This document shows, in pieces, positions 1 to 8,585 of a stretch of DNA of 64,000 nt. The stretch is from Acidobacteriota bacterium (lineage in GTDB: Bacteria > Acidobacteriota > Terriglobia > Bryobacterales > Bryobacteraceae). The stretch lies in NCBI GenBank assembly GCA_017307505.1, contig JAFKEE010000023.1, forward strand, positions 62,001 to 126,000. Direction: 5' to 3'. The notes under the pieces were generated by a model that was given only the letters and a program-made list of their open reading frames with translations, was not told the DNA's origin and searched no databases. The translations under genes were made by a program, and so were the position numbers. Numbering within the stretch: the stretch's first letter is position 1; every line of letters begins with the position of its first letter.

Positions 1-37
1 GCGACGTCCGATCCAGCGGCGGGAAAGCTCCAAGTAA

Positions 38-2035
38 ATGTGGTCAGACAACGAGGCAAAAGAGGACCTTCTGGGCTTTGAGTACCTTGCCGATGGCATC
101 ATTTCCATAGTCAAGAACGAGAGCCTGTTGCCGGCCACGCTCGGAGTATTCGGTGACTGGGGTGGTGGAAAATCGACTCTGATCGAGATCGTCAAAAACC
201 GGCTCACTACTCCGGAAGAAGAGGAAGCCGGAGTGGTCGTTCTGTCCTTCAATGGGTGGCTCTTCGAAGGATATGAAGGAGCCAAAACAGCCTTAATGGG
301 GACGATCCTCGAGGAGCTGCTGGAGCACAAGACGTTCGCCAAAAAGGCGACTGACGAGGGGAGGCGACTCCTGAAAAGCCTCATGCGCCGCGTGGACTGG
401 ATGAAGGTCACCATGGGCATTGCGAAGCTCGCCGGTGCTGTATTCAGCCATGGCCAGTTGACGCCATTGTTACTGATGAGCGGCGGCACGGATCTCACGG
501 TCGCCGCTAATGATGTTTATGAAAAAGCGAAGGAAATCGACCCCAAAGAACTTCTGAAGAAGGAAGAGAAGGCGGAGAAGAAGGACGAGCCGGAGACACG
601 GAAGCAGATCCAGAATTTCCGGAAGGACTTCGAGAAGATGCTCAAGGAATCCAGCATCAAACGCCTCGTCATAATCATTGACGATCTCGACCGGTGCTCT
701 CCGGACACAATCATTCCGACCCTTGAGGCCATCAAGCTGTTTCTGTTTGTGTCCAACACAGCCTTCATCATCGGCGCTGACGAGGAATTGGTGCGCTATG
801 CAGTCCGCCGCCGGTTCCCGGAGCTTCCTGGAGATCGCCGCGAAGTCGGACGCGACTACCTGGAGAAGCTCATTCAGTTCCCGATCCGGATTCCCGCGCT
901 TGGGCGCGCCGAAGTGGAGAGCTATTTGGGCCTCCTGTTCGTTACGGCCTGCGATTTGCTCACAGCGGAGCAGAAGGATGCTGTTCGTAAGGCGGCCAGG
1001 GAGACGGGGATAGAATCGCTGACAACCGCATCGTTTAACGTCTCCGTCGCGCGTGATCTATTGAAACCGTGTCCTCCGGAACTGGAGACGGATCTGAGCA
1101 TGGTGGAGCGCATTACGCCGCTGCTGGGCACCATCTTGAACGGAAATCCGAGACAGTGTAAGCGGTTCCTCAACACGCTGCTGCTGCGACTGGAGATGGC
1201 CCGCTCCAAGAAGATTACGCTTCAGCCGAAGATTCTCGCAAAACTGATGCTGCTGGAATATTTTCGTGCGGAATCCTTTGGACGCCTTGCCGAGATTCAG
1301 TTCGCACAGGACGGGACACCGGCAGAGCTTGGCCAGATGGAGAAGGCGGTCCGCCAGATGAGCCAGCCGCCGGAAGAGGTGGAAGAGGATCAGCCGGCTC
1401 CCGCGCTGGAAATCCAGAAGAAGCCGCCTGTTAAGAAACCCAAGCCGCCAGAAAAGATCGACCTTTCTTCCGAGTTCACCCTCTGGATATCTGACCCGCG
1501 GATTCGCGAATGGCTATCTGTGGAACCGGCGTTGGCAGGAGAGGACCTGAGACCGTACTTCTTTTTCTCGCGTGACAACCTCGGATTGCTGGGCACTGCA
1601 GGGCAGCGACTTAGTCTTGCAGCGCGGCGCGTCTTAGATAAGATCAAGAGCGCCTGCGAAGCTGTCCGGGTTGCTGGCCTGAAGGAGTTAAAGGCCCTCG
1701 GGGAGGCCGATGCGAACGCGGTATTTGAAGCGCTCATAGAGCGGGCGAAGCGCGAGGAAGATCTCGGTTCCGAGAACGCATCGCTTAAGCCGATGATCGA
1801 TGCCGCGCAGGAGCGGCCGGTACTCCTGCCGCAGCTCATCGTCGCAGTCAAGAGCCTGCCGGAGAAGGTGCTTCCCGTCTGGGTGACCGTGAATGTCCTG
1901 AACGCCTGCAAGGGACATGCAGAGGCCGAGAAGGCGTTTCAGGAAATACTAACCTCCTGGTCAAAAAGCACCGCCAATCCATTACTCGCGAACGCTGCCA
2001 AGACAGCGCTCGGCTCCGGGCACAAGGTGCATTAA
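38..2035 (+). CDS. qatA: QatA, KAP-family P-loop ATPase
   Basis: Predicted ATPase of the QatABCD (Qatuor) anti-phage system. A KAP-type P-loop is visible (GDWGGGKS, residues 39-46), followed by a strong Walker B (VIIIDDLDRCSP, 211-222) and a charged Lys/Glu-rich linker around 165-205. At 665 aa it fits the family. It is the first of four genes with 3-4 base junctions, in the order KAP ATPase, unknown, QueC-like, TatD-like, which is diagnostic of Qat. An in-frame stop directly precedes the ATG, so this is the earliest possible start; only a weak GGGAAAG lies upstream. The promoter is outside or at the edge of the window. In vivo substrate is unknown. Confidence 0.93.
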   Translation: MWSDNEAKEDLLGFEYLADGIISIVKNESLLPATLGVFGDWGGGKSTLIEIVKNRLTTPEEEEAGVVVLSFNGWLFEGYEGAKTALMGTILEELLEHKTFAKKATDEGRRLLKSLMRRVDWMKVTMGIAKLAGAVFSHGQLTPLLLMSGGTDLTVAANDVYEKAKEIDPKELLKKEEKAEKKDEPETRKQIQNFRKDFEKMLKESSIKRLVIIIDDLDRCSPDTIIPTLEAIKLFLFVSNTAFIIGADEELVRYAVRRRFPELPGDRREVGRDYLEKLIQFPIRIPALGRAEVESYLGLLFVTACDLLTAEQKDAVRKAARETGIESLTTASFNVSVARDLLKPCPPELETDLSMVERITPLLGTILNGNPRQCKRFLNTLLLRLEMARSKKITLQPKILAKLMLLEYFRAESFGRLAEIQFAQDGTPAELGQMEKAVRQMSQPPEEVEEDQPAPALEIQKKPPVKKPKPPEKIDLSSEFTLWISDPRIREWLSVEPALAGEDLRPYFFFSRDNLGLLGTAGQRLSLAARRVLDKIKSACEAVRVAGLKELKALGEADANAVFEALIERAKREEDLGSENASLKPMIDAAQERPVLLPQLIVAVKSLPEKVLPVWVTVNVLNACKGHAEAEKAFQEILTSWSKSTANPLLANAAKTALGSGHKVH

Positions 2036-2038
2036 CCC

Positions 2039-2941
2039 ATGGGAACCTCCGCCAGTAACTCCGGACCAAGTGACAAGACGCCACTGCTGCCTGATTGGGC
2101 GCAGGGTAGTCCCGCACCACCTCCGGCCGGGCCTCCGCCGGACGCGTCACCCGATGGAGCCGTCCCCGATCAGGGCGCGTCAGATCCGCCAGGACAACCC
2201 CAGGAAGCACCCGCTCCGGCAGGCGCTGACAACGTTCCTGCCCAGGCACCGAGTCGTGGCCCCTGGTCGCTTGCCAGGCGTGCCATGACAAGTGTGGCTA
2301 GAGCAGGAGGGGGAGCTCGCCGTTTTGGAGTCGCCGGAGGCCGGTACGTCAGGGCGAAGGGTGGAGCTAAGAGTGCAGCTGCATCCTCCGCTGCAGGCCG
2401 GGCCACTACCGCTGGGCTAGGCGGTTTCCTTTCAGGGATTGCGACCGGGGGCGCTGCGCAGGCCGCGCAGTCAATCGGCCTTCAGGTCGTGGTCGGGCAG
2501 CGGGCGGAGACAGTGCTTGCGGCCGTAATCGATGCCATCGCCCCAGCCGGAACAACCAATGACGAGGCGATTGCCCGGCGTGCGGCGAGCGAGACATTGC
2601 GTGAGCTTTTCGAGAGATACGGCGTCGAGCAAAACGGCATAGAGGCCCTCGACGCCATGAAGGCCGCTGATGTAGCAGAGGCTGTCGAGCTCTCGGTGTC
2701 GGCTTATGTCTATCAACGGTGGCTGTTCGATCTCGGTCTGAAGATCGAGGAATACGCCGTGAGCGAAGCTGAGGCGGTGCGACTTGAGCGCGACGTGAAA
2801 GGCTTCGTGAAAGGGCTGGTCAAGCTTAAGCTCAACGGCGGTAAGGCAATCGGCCTTGATTGGAAAGGCGCGGCGGGCAAAGCGTTCGTTCAGGAAGTCT
2901 ATGAGGCCGCATACCGGCTCCTGGGAGGCACGCCCTCATGA
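2039..2941 (+). CDS. qatB: QatB, Qatuor component of unknown biochemical role
   Basis: 300-aa protein in the QatB position. The first ~100 residues are Pro/Ala/Gly-rich and probably disordered; a small-residue, Ala/Gly-rich segment follows (about 110-145), then a helical C-terminal half. No catalytic motif is recognised. It starts 3 bases after the qatA stop, and its end overlaps the qatC start by 4 bases (ATGA), so translation is coupled. The assignment rests on gene order between a KAP ATPase and a QueC-like protein rather than on motifs. Confidence 0.82.
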   Translation: MGTSASNSGPSDKTPLLPDWAQGSPAPPPAGPPPDASPDGAVPDQGASDPPGQPQEAPAPAGADNVPAQAPSRGPWSLARRAMTSVARAGGGARRFGVAGGRYVRAKGGAKSAAASSAAGRATTAGLGGFLSGIATGGAAQAAQSIGLQVVVGQRAETVLAAVIDAIAPAGTTNDEAIARRAASETLRELFERYGVEQNGIEALDAMKAADVAEAVELSVSAYVYQRWLFDLGLKIEEYAVSEAEAVRLERDVKGFVKGLVKLKLNGGKAIGLDWKGAAGKAFVQEVYEAAYRLLGGTPS

Positions 2942-4241
2942 AATGGCATGTCATCGCACAGGTAGGCGCAGACGACTACCAGCCAGACATCCCGCCACAA
3001 GAGCCTCGCTTTACCGCGACGATCGATAAGCCAGGCAGCGAGCACAGTGTGAAGCAGCAGCTGCTGACTGGAGTATTTCAGGAAGGGCTAATCCCTCCGG
3101 AAGCGGCCATCGATCTGATTCATCTTGCCTCCATGGTCTATACAGCCGATCTGCGGGTTTCGCGCGACTATGGAGAGGAAAACTGGACGCGGGAGATTTC
3201 GCTGCACTTCCCAGTGGCAGACCCCGATCTATGGAACGCCTCCACTCCGATACTCACGGAGCTTCTGTCGTTCCTGACGGGTGACGAATGGACTGTCGTG
3301 TTTCGCAAGAAGGTGCCTCAGAAAGAGACTGAGGCAGGCGAAAGCCCCTTATCCCGGCCGATGCCGTATGCCTGTTCTCAGGCGGCCTCGATTCCTTCAT
3401 AGGCGCGATCGATCTTCTTGCCGCAGGTGCAAACATAGCGATGGTCGGCCACTATGGCAGCAAGCGTGACCAGGCTGCAGTATTCGACGCGCTGAAACCG
3501 CAATACGAAAGCAAGATGCTTCCGCTCTGGTTTCACCTTATGCCTCCCAGGATGCACAAGGACCAATTGGTCGAGGACACCATGCGGGCGAGATCGCTCC
3601 TCTTTCTGTCGCTTGGGGCCGTTGTGGCGAGCGCAATCGCGCCCGGCGTGAAACTCTATGTTCCCGAGAACGGATTCATTTCTCTAAACATCCCTCTCAC
3701 CTACGGCAGAGCAGGAACCCACAGCACGCGAACCACGCATCCGCATACGATCAACCTGTTTCGCCAACTGGTCATCGCACTCGGCCTTGATGTTCCGCTG
3801 GTTACCCCGTACCGCTTCCTGACCAAAGGGGAGATGTTACGGAACTGCAAGGACCAGACCGCGCTGAAGGCGGGAGTCCATGCCACCATGTCGTGCTCAA
3901 GCCCTCAGGCTGGGCGCTTTCATCACCGCCCCGTAGGGCAGCATTGCGGTTACTGCGTCCCGTGCATCATCCGACGAGCGTCATTGCATGCTGTCGCGCT
4001 TGACTGCGAGCCGCATCACACCGATGTTCGCGATCCTTCGATAGCGCCGAATTCGGCGGCCGGGGCCGACAAGCGCGCCTTTCTCATGGCAATCGCACGC
4101 GTGCAGAAAATGACTCCGTTGCAGGTAACCACCGAGCTGCTCAGCGCAGGCCCTGTCGAGCACAGTGAAATCGACGGTCTGGTGGCGCTGTTCAGACGAG
4201 GCCTCGCCGAAGTTGAAGTTTTTCTGACGAGCCATCCATGA
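2938..4241 (+). pseudogene. qatC: QatC, QueC-like nucleotide-modifying enzyme, interrupted by a -1 frameshift
   Basis: QueC-like (7-cyano-7-deazaguanine synthase fold) component of Qatuor. The first piece is 2938-3402 (154 aa, ending in unrelated residues); the rest is in the -1 frame up to 4241. Read across, the protein would be about 430 aa, the expected QatC size. The ATP-pyrophosphatase loop (LFSGGLDSFIGA, near 3370-3405) is coded only in the second frame, as are the zinc-type cysteines (MSC, then CGYCVPC, near 3890-3965). The shift must fall between the second-frame stop at 3330-3332 and the first-frame stop at 3400-3402; the CCCC run at 3345-3348 is the natural site. It may be a real mutation, a sequencing error or programmed slippage. 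ATGA overlaps join it to qatB and qatD. Confidence 0.85.
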
Positions 4242-5005
4242 CCGAAGCGAATCCAGCTTTGGCGTTCGTCGATGCGCACTGCCACATCGATCTGTTCCCC
4301 CGTCCGGCACATATTGTGGAGCAGGCACAGTCTCAGCGAATCTATACAATCGCCGTCACAAATGCGCCGTCCGTCTTCGAACACACAGCCCGGCTCGCCG
4401 TAGGATCGAAATATGTCCGGGCGGCACTCGGCCTGCATCCTGAGCTCGCTCACAGTCACGGACACGAGCTGGAACAGTTTCGTCGGCACCTCCTGCAGAC
4501 GCGCTACATAGGGGAAGTCGGCCTCGACTATACGACACCGGATAAGGACATCCGGCAGGAGCAGCGCCGCATCCTGGCGACCATCGCCGGCTGGGTGGAT
4601 GAATCCGGCGACAAGGTCATTACGCTGCATTCCAGACGCGCGGCCGCGGATGTGCTCGATGTCCTCAAAGGGATCAGGGCACGCAAAATTCTGCACTGGT
4701 TCAGCGGCACGAACAAGGAACTGGAACGCGCGATCATTGAAGGATACTTTTTCTCGATCAACGGTGCCATGATGCAGTCTGCGAAGGGGCGCGCGGTTGC
4801 ACATCAAATCCCACAGGATCGGGCCCTCACTGAGACCGATGGGCCATTCGTGAAAGAAGGCGCATCACCCGCCAGTCCATTGGCCGTGAAGGTAACGATT
4901 ACGCGACTGGCAGAGATGTGGCGCGTGCCGGTTGAGCACGCGAAAGAAACGGTGCTACAAAACTTCCGGAGGGTACTAGTGAGAAACAGTTCTCCTGCTC
5001 TTTAG
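4238..5005 (+). CDS. qatD: QatD, TatD-family metal-dependent hydrolase/DNase
   Basis: 255-aa TatD-like amidohydrolase-fold nuclease, last gene of the Qatuor operon. Signature segments are present in order: the N-terminal metal site DAHCHIDLF (residues 12-20), GEVGLDY, a histidine in TLHSRRA, the HWFSGT segment, and the C-terminal TETDGPF with its metal-binding Asp. Length is normal for TatD. The start overlaps the qatC stop as ATGA. The cellular target within Qat is not known; TatD enzymes usually act as 3'-5' DNA/RNA exonucleases. Confidence 0.92.
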   Translation: MTEANPALAFVDAHCHIDLFPRPAHIVEQAQSQRIYTIAVTNAPSVFEHTARLAVGSKYVRAALGLHPELAHSHGHELEQFRRHLLQTRYIGEVGLDYTTPDKDIRQEQRRILATIAGWVDESGDKVITLHSRRAAADVLDVLKGIRARKILHWFSGTNKELERAIIEGYFFSINGAMMQSAKGRAVAHQIPQDRALTETDGPFVKEGASPASPLAVKVTITRLAEMWRVPVEHAKETVLQNFRRVLVRNSSPAL

Positions 5006-5355
5006 TCGAGAACACGAAGGTCGGATCTGCAGGTCGCAGAAGTCGCAGCCACTCTAGAAGTCTGGACTTTGCGATCAGGAGCTTCTGGGCTGGCTGCTGG
5101 TTCGTCTTCGTCGCAAGGCGCTTGGCGCTTGCACCTCGGCTTGCACAAGCAACGCTGCACATCGGCCGCACACACAGGCAGAGAGAATCCCCGCTTTGCA
5201 AAGCTTCCGACCTGCGCGACTGATCCCGACGAGTCAGTCGCTGAACGCGTCGGCGTCGGGTTGGCAAGCCAAGGGGAATGTCGCCGCGCTCGGAACGGAT
5301 TACGCGCTACTCGGAACCTGAGCGTCGAGTCAGCCGCCGGCCAGCCTGGATCGGG
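5006..5355. other. intergenic region between convergent qatD and the leftward DNA-metabolism module
   Basis: 350 bases between the qatD stop and the stop of the leftward zinc-ribbon gene. I see no convincing ORF with a ribosome binding site, no tRNA and no T-tract terminator. Short open frames here overlap each other on both strands and have shadow-like composition. Confidence 0.5.
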
Positions 5356-5664
5356 CTATGCGATGGTCATCGCCGATCCCACGCGGTTCTGAAAGAACAT
5401 CGTGTGGAAACTGCGGATGTGGGTCCGGAGTTCCTCTTCCGCGCGCTTCATCTCGGGTTGGCGCTCCAGAAGTGTCGTCAGTGACCGCTCGGTGAGATCC
5501 GCATGTCGGCCCGATTCGATGAGACCGTGGCAAATCGGGCATGCCGCCCAGTCGCCGACGCTTTCACCGACGATGCCTTCGAAGACGTACGCCGCAAACG
5601 TGCGCGCCGGGTAGACCCAGGTAACGTTCGGGCTGGAGCAGAAGTCGCAAATGGACTTGGGCAT
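5356..5664 (-). CDS. small double-CxxC (zinc-ribbon-like) hypothetical protein
   Basis: 102-aa protein of unknown function. Two cysteine pairs, CDFC at residues 6-9 and CPIC near 42-45, suggest one zinc ribbon. A perfect AAGGAGG 6-7 bases upstream fixes this ATG; longer upstream extensions in the frame lack that support. It is the last gene of the leftward module and lies 26 bases after the HD-domain gene. The acidic/basic helical C-terminus carries no motif I can name. Confidence 0.72.
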   Translation of the reverse strand: MPKSICDFCSSPNVTWVYPARTFAAYVFEGIVGESVGDWAACPICHGLIESGRHADLTERSLTTLLERQPEMKRAEEELRTHIRSFHTMFFQNRVGSAMTIA

Positions 5665-5690
5665 GTGCTGCCTCCTTGAGCCTTGTGGAA

Positions 5691-6290
5691 TTAGTTGGGC
5701 TTGCTGCTCGGGACGGCCGCAGCCAGGCCTTCGGCGATATCGACGAACTCGACCGCCTCGCCGCGGTGACGGTCCACCCAGCGCATGGTGTAGGACTGTA
5801 GTCCGCGCAGCCAGCGCCGCTCGTCGCCCGAGTTCAGGTCTGCGAATTCGTCGGGCGTGAAGCCCGTGTCGCTGGCCTGGCGGTCGCGCGAACGCTCCAT
5901 GTACTCGGCGAGTTCGCCGGTCCATCGCGCCATGGGCAGGTACAGCCACGCCGGGGTCAGCGCGAACGCGAGTTTGTCGGCCAGACAAAGCCGGCTGATC
6001 GGCAGTCCCGTTCGCTGGCACCAGTAACGGGAGTGTCGGAAGCACTCGCTTTCCCACTTCGGCCCGAAGAGACGACCCATGATACGGGCGCCAAGTACGA
6101 CGTGCTTCTCGCCCTCTTCGCCGTCCATTGACGTGCAAGCAATGTAGCCGATGTCGTGAAGGCCGAATGCCGCCCACAGTTTCGGGTCCCACGGGAAGCC
6201 GTAGAGCTTGGTCCACCCCCAAGCGACAAAGAGTGGGTGCAATGCGACGCAATGCGCGCCGCCAATCAGGCTCTTGAGACCTACGCGCAT
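5691..6290 (-). CDS. HD-domain-like metal-dependent phosphohydrolase
   Basis: 199 aa. Residues H18, H45-D46 (GLHDIGYI) and H63 give the H...HD...H pattern of HD-superfamily phosphohydrolases, which cleave nucleotides or other phosphoesters. The chosen ATG has GGAGG about 6 bases upstream; the same frame is open further upstream to 6917, but that part reads as a shadow of the neighbouring genes. Substrate is unknown. It sits among primase and Rad52-type genes, so a nucleotide-related role is plausible but inferred. Confidence 0.75.
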   Translation of the reverse strand: MRVGLKSLIGGAHCVALHPLFVAWGWTKLYGFPWDPKLWAAFGLHDIGYIACTSMDGEEGEKHVVLGARIMGRLFGPKWESECFRHSRYWCQRTGLPISRLCLADKLAFALTPAWLYLPMARWTGELAEYMERSRDRQASDTGFTPDEFADLNSGDERRWLRGLQSYTMRWVDRHRGEAVEFVDIAEGLAAAVPSSKPN

Positions 6291-6313
6291 GGCCGCCTCC
6301 TGCATACAGCCAC

Positions 6314-6523
6314 CTAGCGAGAGGCGACTTCTTCTCGGTCTTCCTCGGCTACGACTCGCTGGGATCTCCCTGCTGGACGGCCAGTGGTGAGCCTTTCGTA
6401 CAAGGGCCATAGCAGAATCGTGCCCGTGATTCCGCCAACGAGAGCGCCGAGTTCGTTCGCCCTCCCGGAGAGGACTGCGGTCAGGAACAGAAACAGACAG
6501 ATCTTGCGGCTCAGTTGTTGCAT
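6314..6523 (-). CDS. small membrane protein, two predicted hydrophobic helices
   Basis: 69 aa. Hydrophobic stretches lie near residues 8-20 (CLFLFLTAVLSG) and 26-42 (ALVGGITGTILLWPLY), then a charged C-terminus rich in Arg/Glu. An AGAGG lies about 9 bases before the ATG. It occupies the 30-base-flanked gap between the HD gene and an unknown gene, in the same direction. No family is recognised; small membrane proteins are common accessory components of conjugative elements. Confidence 0.55.
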   Translation of the reverse strand: MQQLSRKICLFLFLTAVLSGRANELGALVGGITGTILLWPLYERLTTGRPAGRSQRVVAEEDREEVASR

Positions 6524-6532
6524 GAGTGACCT

Positions 6533-7123
6533 CTATGAAGCGGCGCTGATCGGTGCGGACCGTTCGACTAACGCGTGAGTATGCCGGCAATTGATGCAGG
6601 TCACGCCCGCGGTGACCAGGCGAACCGCCTCGACGTACCGCTCGGGTATCGGTCGGACTTCGCCGGACCGGCTGAAGAATTCCGGAGCGAGCCCCTGCTG
6701 TCGGAGCTCCGGCGACAGTTGTCCATCGACACCGCGATACACAACTGAGGAGAGAACCGGTGGACGCTTCGATTCCTGTGTCGGACCAAGACGGTGTACG
6801 GCGATCAACAGTTGATAGGTCTGATCGCAGCGCGCCATCTCGACGGAAAGGAGTTCGTCGGCCACCGTCACGGCGTGGACGCCACTCGCGGTAATGCGGT
6901 CCAATAGCTGGAGCCACGACAAGCGGTCGCCTGTGATGGCGAAGAAGCCGATGTACCGGCCGATGTCTCTTGCGGAGCCACCGCTCTCGACCGCGCGAAG
7001 TACCCAGCGGCCAGTGCGTGCCTGACGTTCCGCGGTCACCCAGGTCTGACAGTAGATACCAGCACCATCGAGCCGCCTCAAGAAAGGTCTCGGCAAGACG
7101 AGCCGTGGCGTGCGAGCATTCAT
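6533..7123 (-). CDS. conserved-looking hypothetical protein with C-terminal CxxC
   Basis: 196 aa, no family recognised. The ATG overlaps the primase stop as ATGA (7120-7123), which decides the start over the longer open frame to 7288. The middle is mixed alpha/beta; near the C-terminus a CINCRHTH segment could bind metal (two Cys, two His). Translational coupling to the primase gene suggests a job in the same DNA process. Confidence 0.65.
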   Translation of the reverse strand: MNARTPRLVLPRPFLRRLDGAGIYCQTWVTAERQARTGRWVLRAVESGGSARDIGRYIGFFAITGDRLSWLQLLDRITASGVHAVTVADELLSVEMARCDQTYQLLIAVHRLGPTQESKRPPVLSSVVYRGVDGQLSPELRQQGLAPEFFSRSGEVRPIPERYVEAVRLVTAGVTCINCRHTHALVERSAPISAAS

Positions 7124-8079
7124 CGGGACACCGCCTTGGGTATCGCCGTCGGGGAAGGTGCCCCTAGTGCCGCGCGGATCTGTTCTTTCGTGCATCCCGC
7201 CCAGCACAGGTATTTCCACGGCTCCTCGACAGAGATCGCCAGGTTGTCCTGAGAACGGTCGTGTCCGGCGGCGGCACAGGACGGGCATTGGGTGACCCAG
7301 TTGCGGCCCACGCGCCGGCGCACCTCAACGTAATCGAGGATCTGGAAGCATGGCCGGTCCGCGGATGGCGGCCCAACGCGCACCGGTTCGGGTTCTGACT
7401 CCGCAGGAACCGCAGCAACCAGTTCGGTGAGTTGCTCTTCGGTGACGCGCCGCAGCGACCTCAGGTACTCCATCTGCGCGTCCAAGTCGTACGCCGCTCC
7501 GTAGAACCAGTACCGCTTCCCGGCGGCACGATGCACACCAAGCGGTCCGCGGATCGCGTTTCCGAACTGCCCGTCCGGCACGCGATCCTGCTTGGGAAAG
7601 AGCTCGATGCCCTCCGTGTTGCCGGAACCCTTCACTTCCACCGAGAGTTTTCCCGCCAGGTGACGGATGTAGATGCGCGCCTGTTTCGCCGGGACGGGTG
7701 ACTCGAAGAGGATCCAGAGATGACCTCCGCGGCGGCTTTGCTCCAGCGCAGCCTGGATGCCAGCCTGTCCCAGTTCAAACTGGAGTTTGAGCAGGTCTTC
7801 GAGCGCTCGGCGGTAGTCGGCGTCAATCGCCATCCACTTGACCCGCTGCGTCCGCGGGTTGATGGCATAAAGCCCCAGCGTGATTCGTCCTTCGAGGTGC
7901 CGTTGGATGTCCCACGCGGTGAGTTCTGCCTCGGCGCCGTTCTTCTTCGGACGGTAGTAATAATGTCGGCCGCTCGCCGGGTGCGGCGTATCCGATTGGC
8001 GGGTGTATGCGCGGCGGTTCACGAACCACCGCGCATACTCTGTTGCCAATTCCGGCGTTGCACGAAGCAGATCCGGCAT
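7120..8079 (-). CDS. archaeo-eukaryotic primase (AEP), TOTE-type, with C-terminal zinc ribbon
   Basis: 319-aa primase-polymerase. AEP motifs are in order: the metal DxD in WMAIDAD (D86, D88), the sxH-type motif in RRGGHLW (H120), and the segment IELFPKQDR plus GNAIRGPLGVHR (about 158-184), which closely resembles TOTE-conflict primases. A CPSC...CWAGC zinc ribbon lies in the last 60 residues, as in CHC2-like primase fingers. It would make primers or short fills on single-stranded DNA. As part of a conjugative element it could start complementary-strand synthesis after transfer (inference). It is followed by an ATGA-coupled unknown gene. Confidence 0.85.
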   Translation of the reverse strand: MPDLLRATPELATEYARWFVNRRAYTRQSDTPHPASGRHYYYRPKKNGAEAELTAWDIQRHLEGRITLGLYAINPRTQRVKWMAIDADYRRALEDLLKLQFELGQAGIQAALEQSRRGGHLWILFESPVPAKQARIYIRHLAGKLSVEVKGSGNTEGIELFPKQDRVPDGQFGNAIRGPLGVHRAAGKRYWFYGAAYDLDAQMEYLRSLRRVTEEQLTELVAAVPAESEPEPVRVGPPSADRPCFQILDYVEVRRRVGRNWVTQCPSCAAAGHDRSQDNLAISVEEPWKYLCWAGCTKEQIRAALGAPSPTAIPKAVSR

Positions 8080-8128
8080 AGCCTCTGTTTACTCCCGATC
8101 CTGGAAATGCCAAAGCCAGTTCGCCGCT

Positions 8129-8479
8129 TCAGTGCAGCGCCCCGATCTCCGAGGGATTCTCGGCGAACTGGAGCAGACCAAACTCGCGGATCTTCTCGCG
8201 CATCTGGCTGACGGCGTACCCGCCGAAGACGCCGTCGGCGAGTTCGAGCAGCCAGAACTGCCCGCGCCTTCGGTCGTAGACGTAGAATTCGCCGGAGTGA
8301 TCGTCGCCCGGGGCCATCACAAACAGCAGCACGCCGCGCGCGAACTCGACCCAGTGAGCGACCACGCCCTCGCCGAAGGCGAGGAAGCGGCCAACGATTT
8401 CAGCGATGTCGTGCTGCGGGCGGAGGTTCAGATCCTTGGTCGAAACCACCGAGCAGGCGATGACGGGATTCGGATTCAT
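8129..8479 (-). CDS. hypothetical protein, 116 aa
   Basis: Unrecognised small protein with a beta-rich core (FVMAPGDDHSGEFYVYDRR) and no catalytic motif. An AAAGGA lies 8 bases upstream of the ATG. It is between the Rad52-type and primase genes in the same direction, 49 bases before the primase start, so it is probably co-transcribed with them. Confidence 0.68.
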   Translation of the reverse strand: MNPNPVIACSVVSTKDLNLRPQHDIAEIVGRFLAFGEGVVAHWVEFARGVLLFVMAPGDDHSGEFYVYDRRRGQFWLLELADGVFGGYAVSQMREKIREFGLLQFAENPSEIGALH

Positions 8480-8585
8480 GGTTGATGTCCTTTCTTCTGT
8501 GAGCTTCAGGAGTGTGCAGGCGCAGAGACACTGCGCCCGCAGGTATCGGAGATGTTCGGAGGGAAGGTTCTGTCGGAAGGGAGGA

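Noticed and set aside
4899-5267. 122-aa minus-strand ORF at the end of qatD
   Set aside because: Overlaps qatD antisense, no ribosome site, basic low-complexity product.
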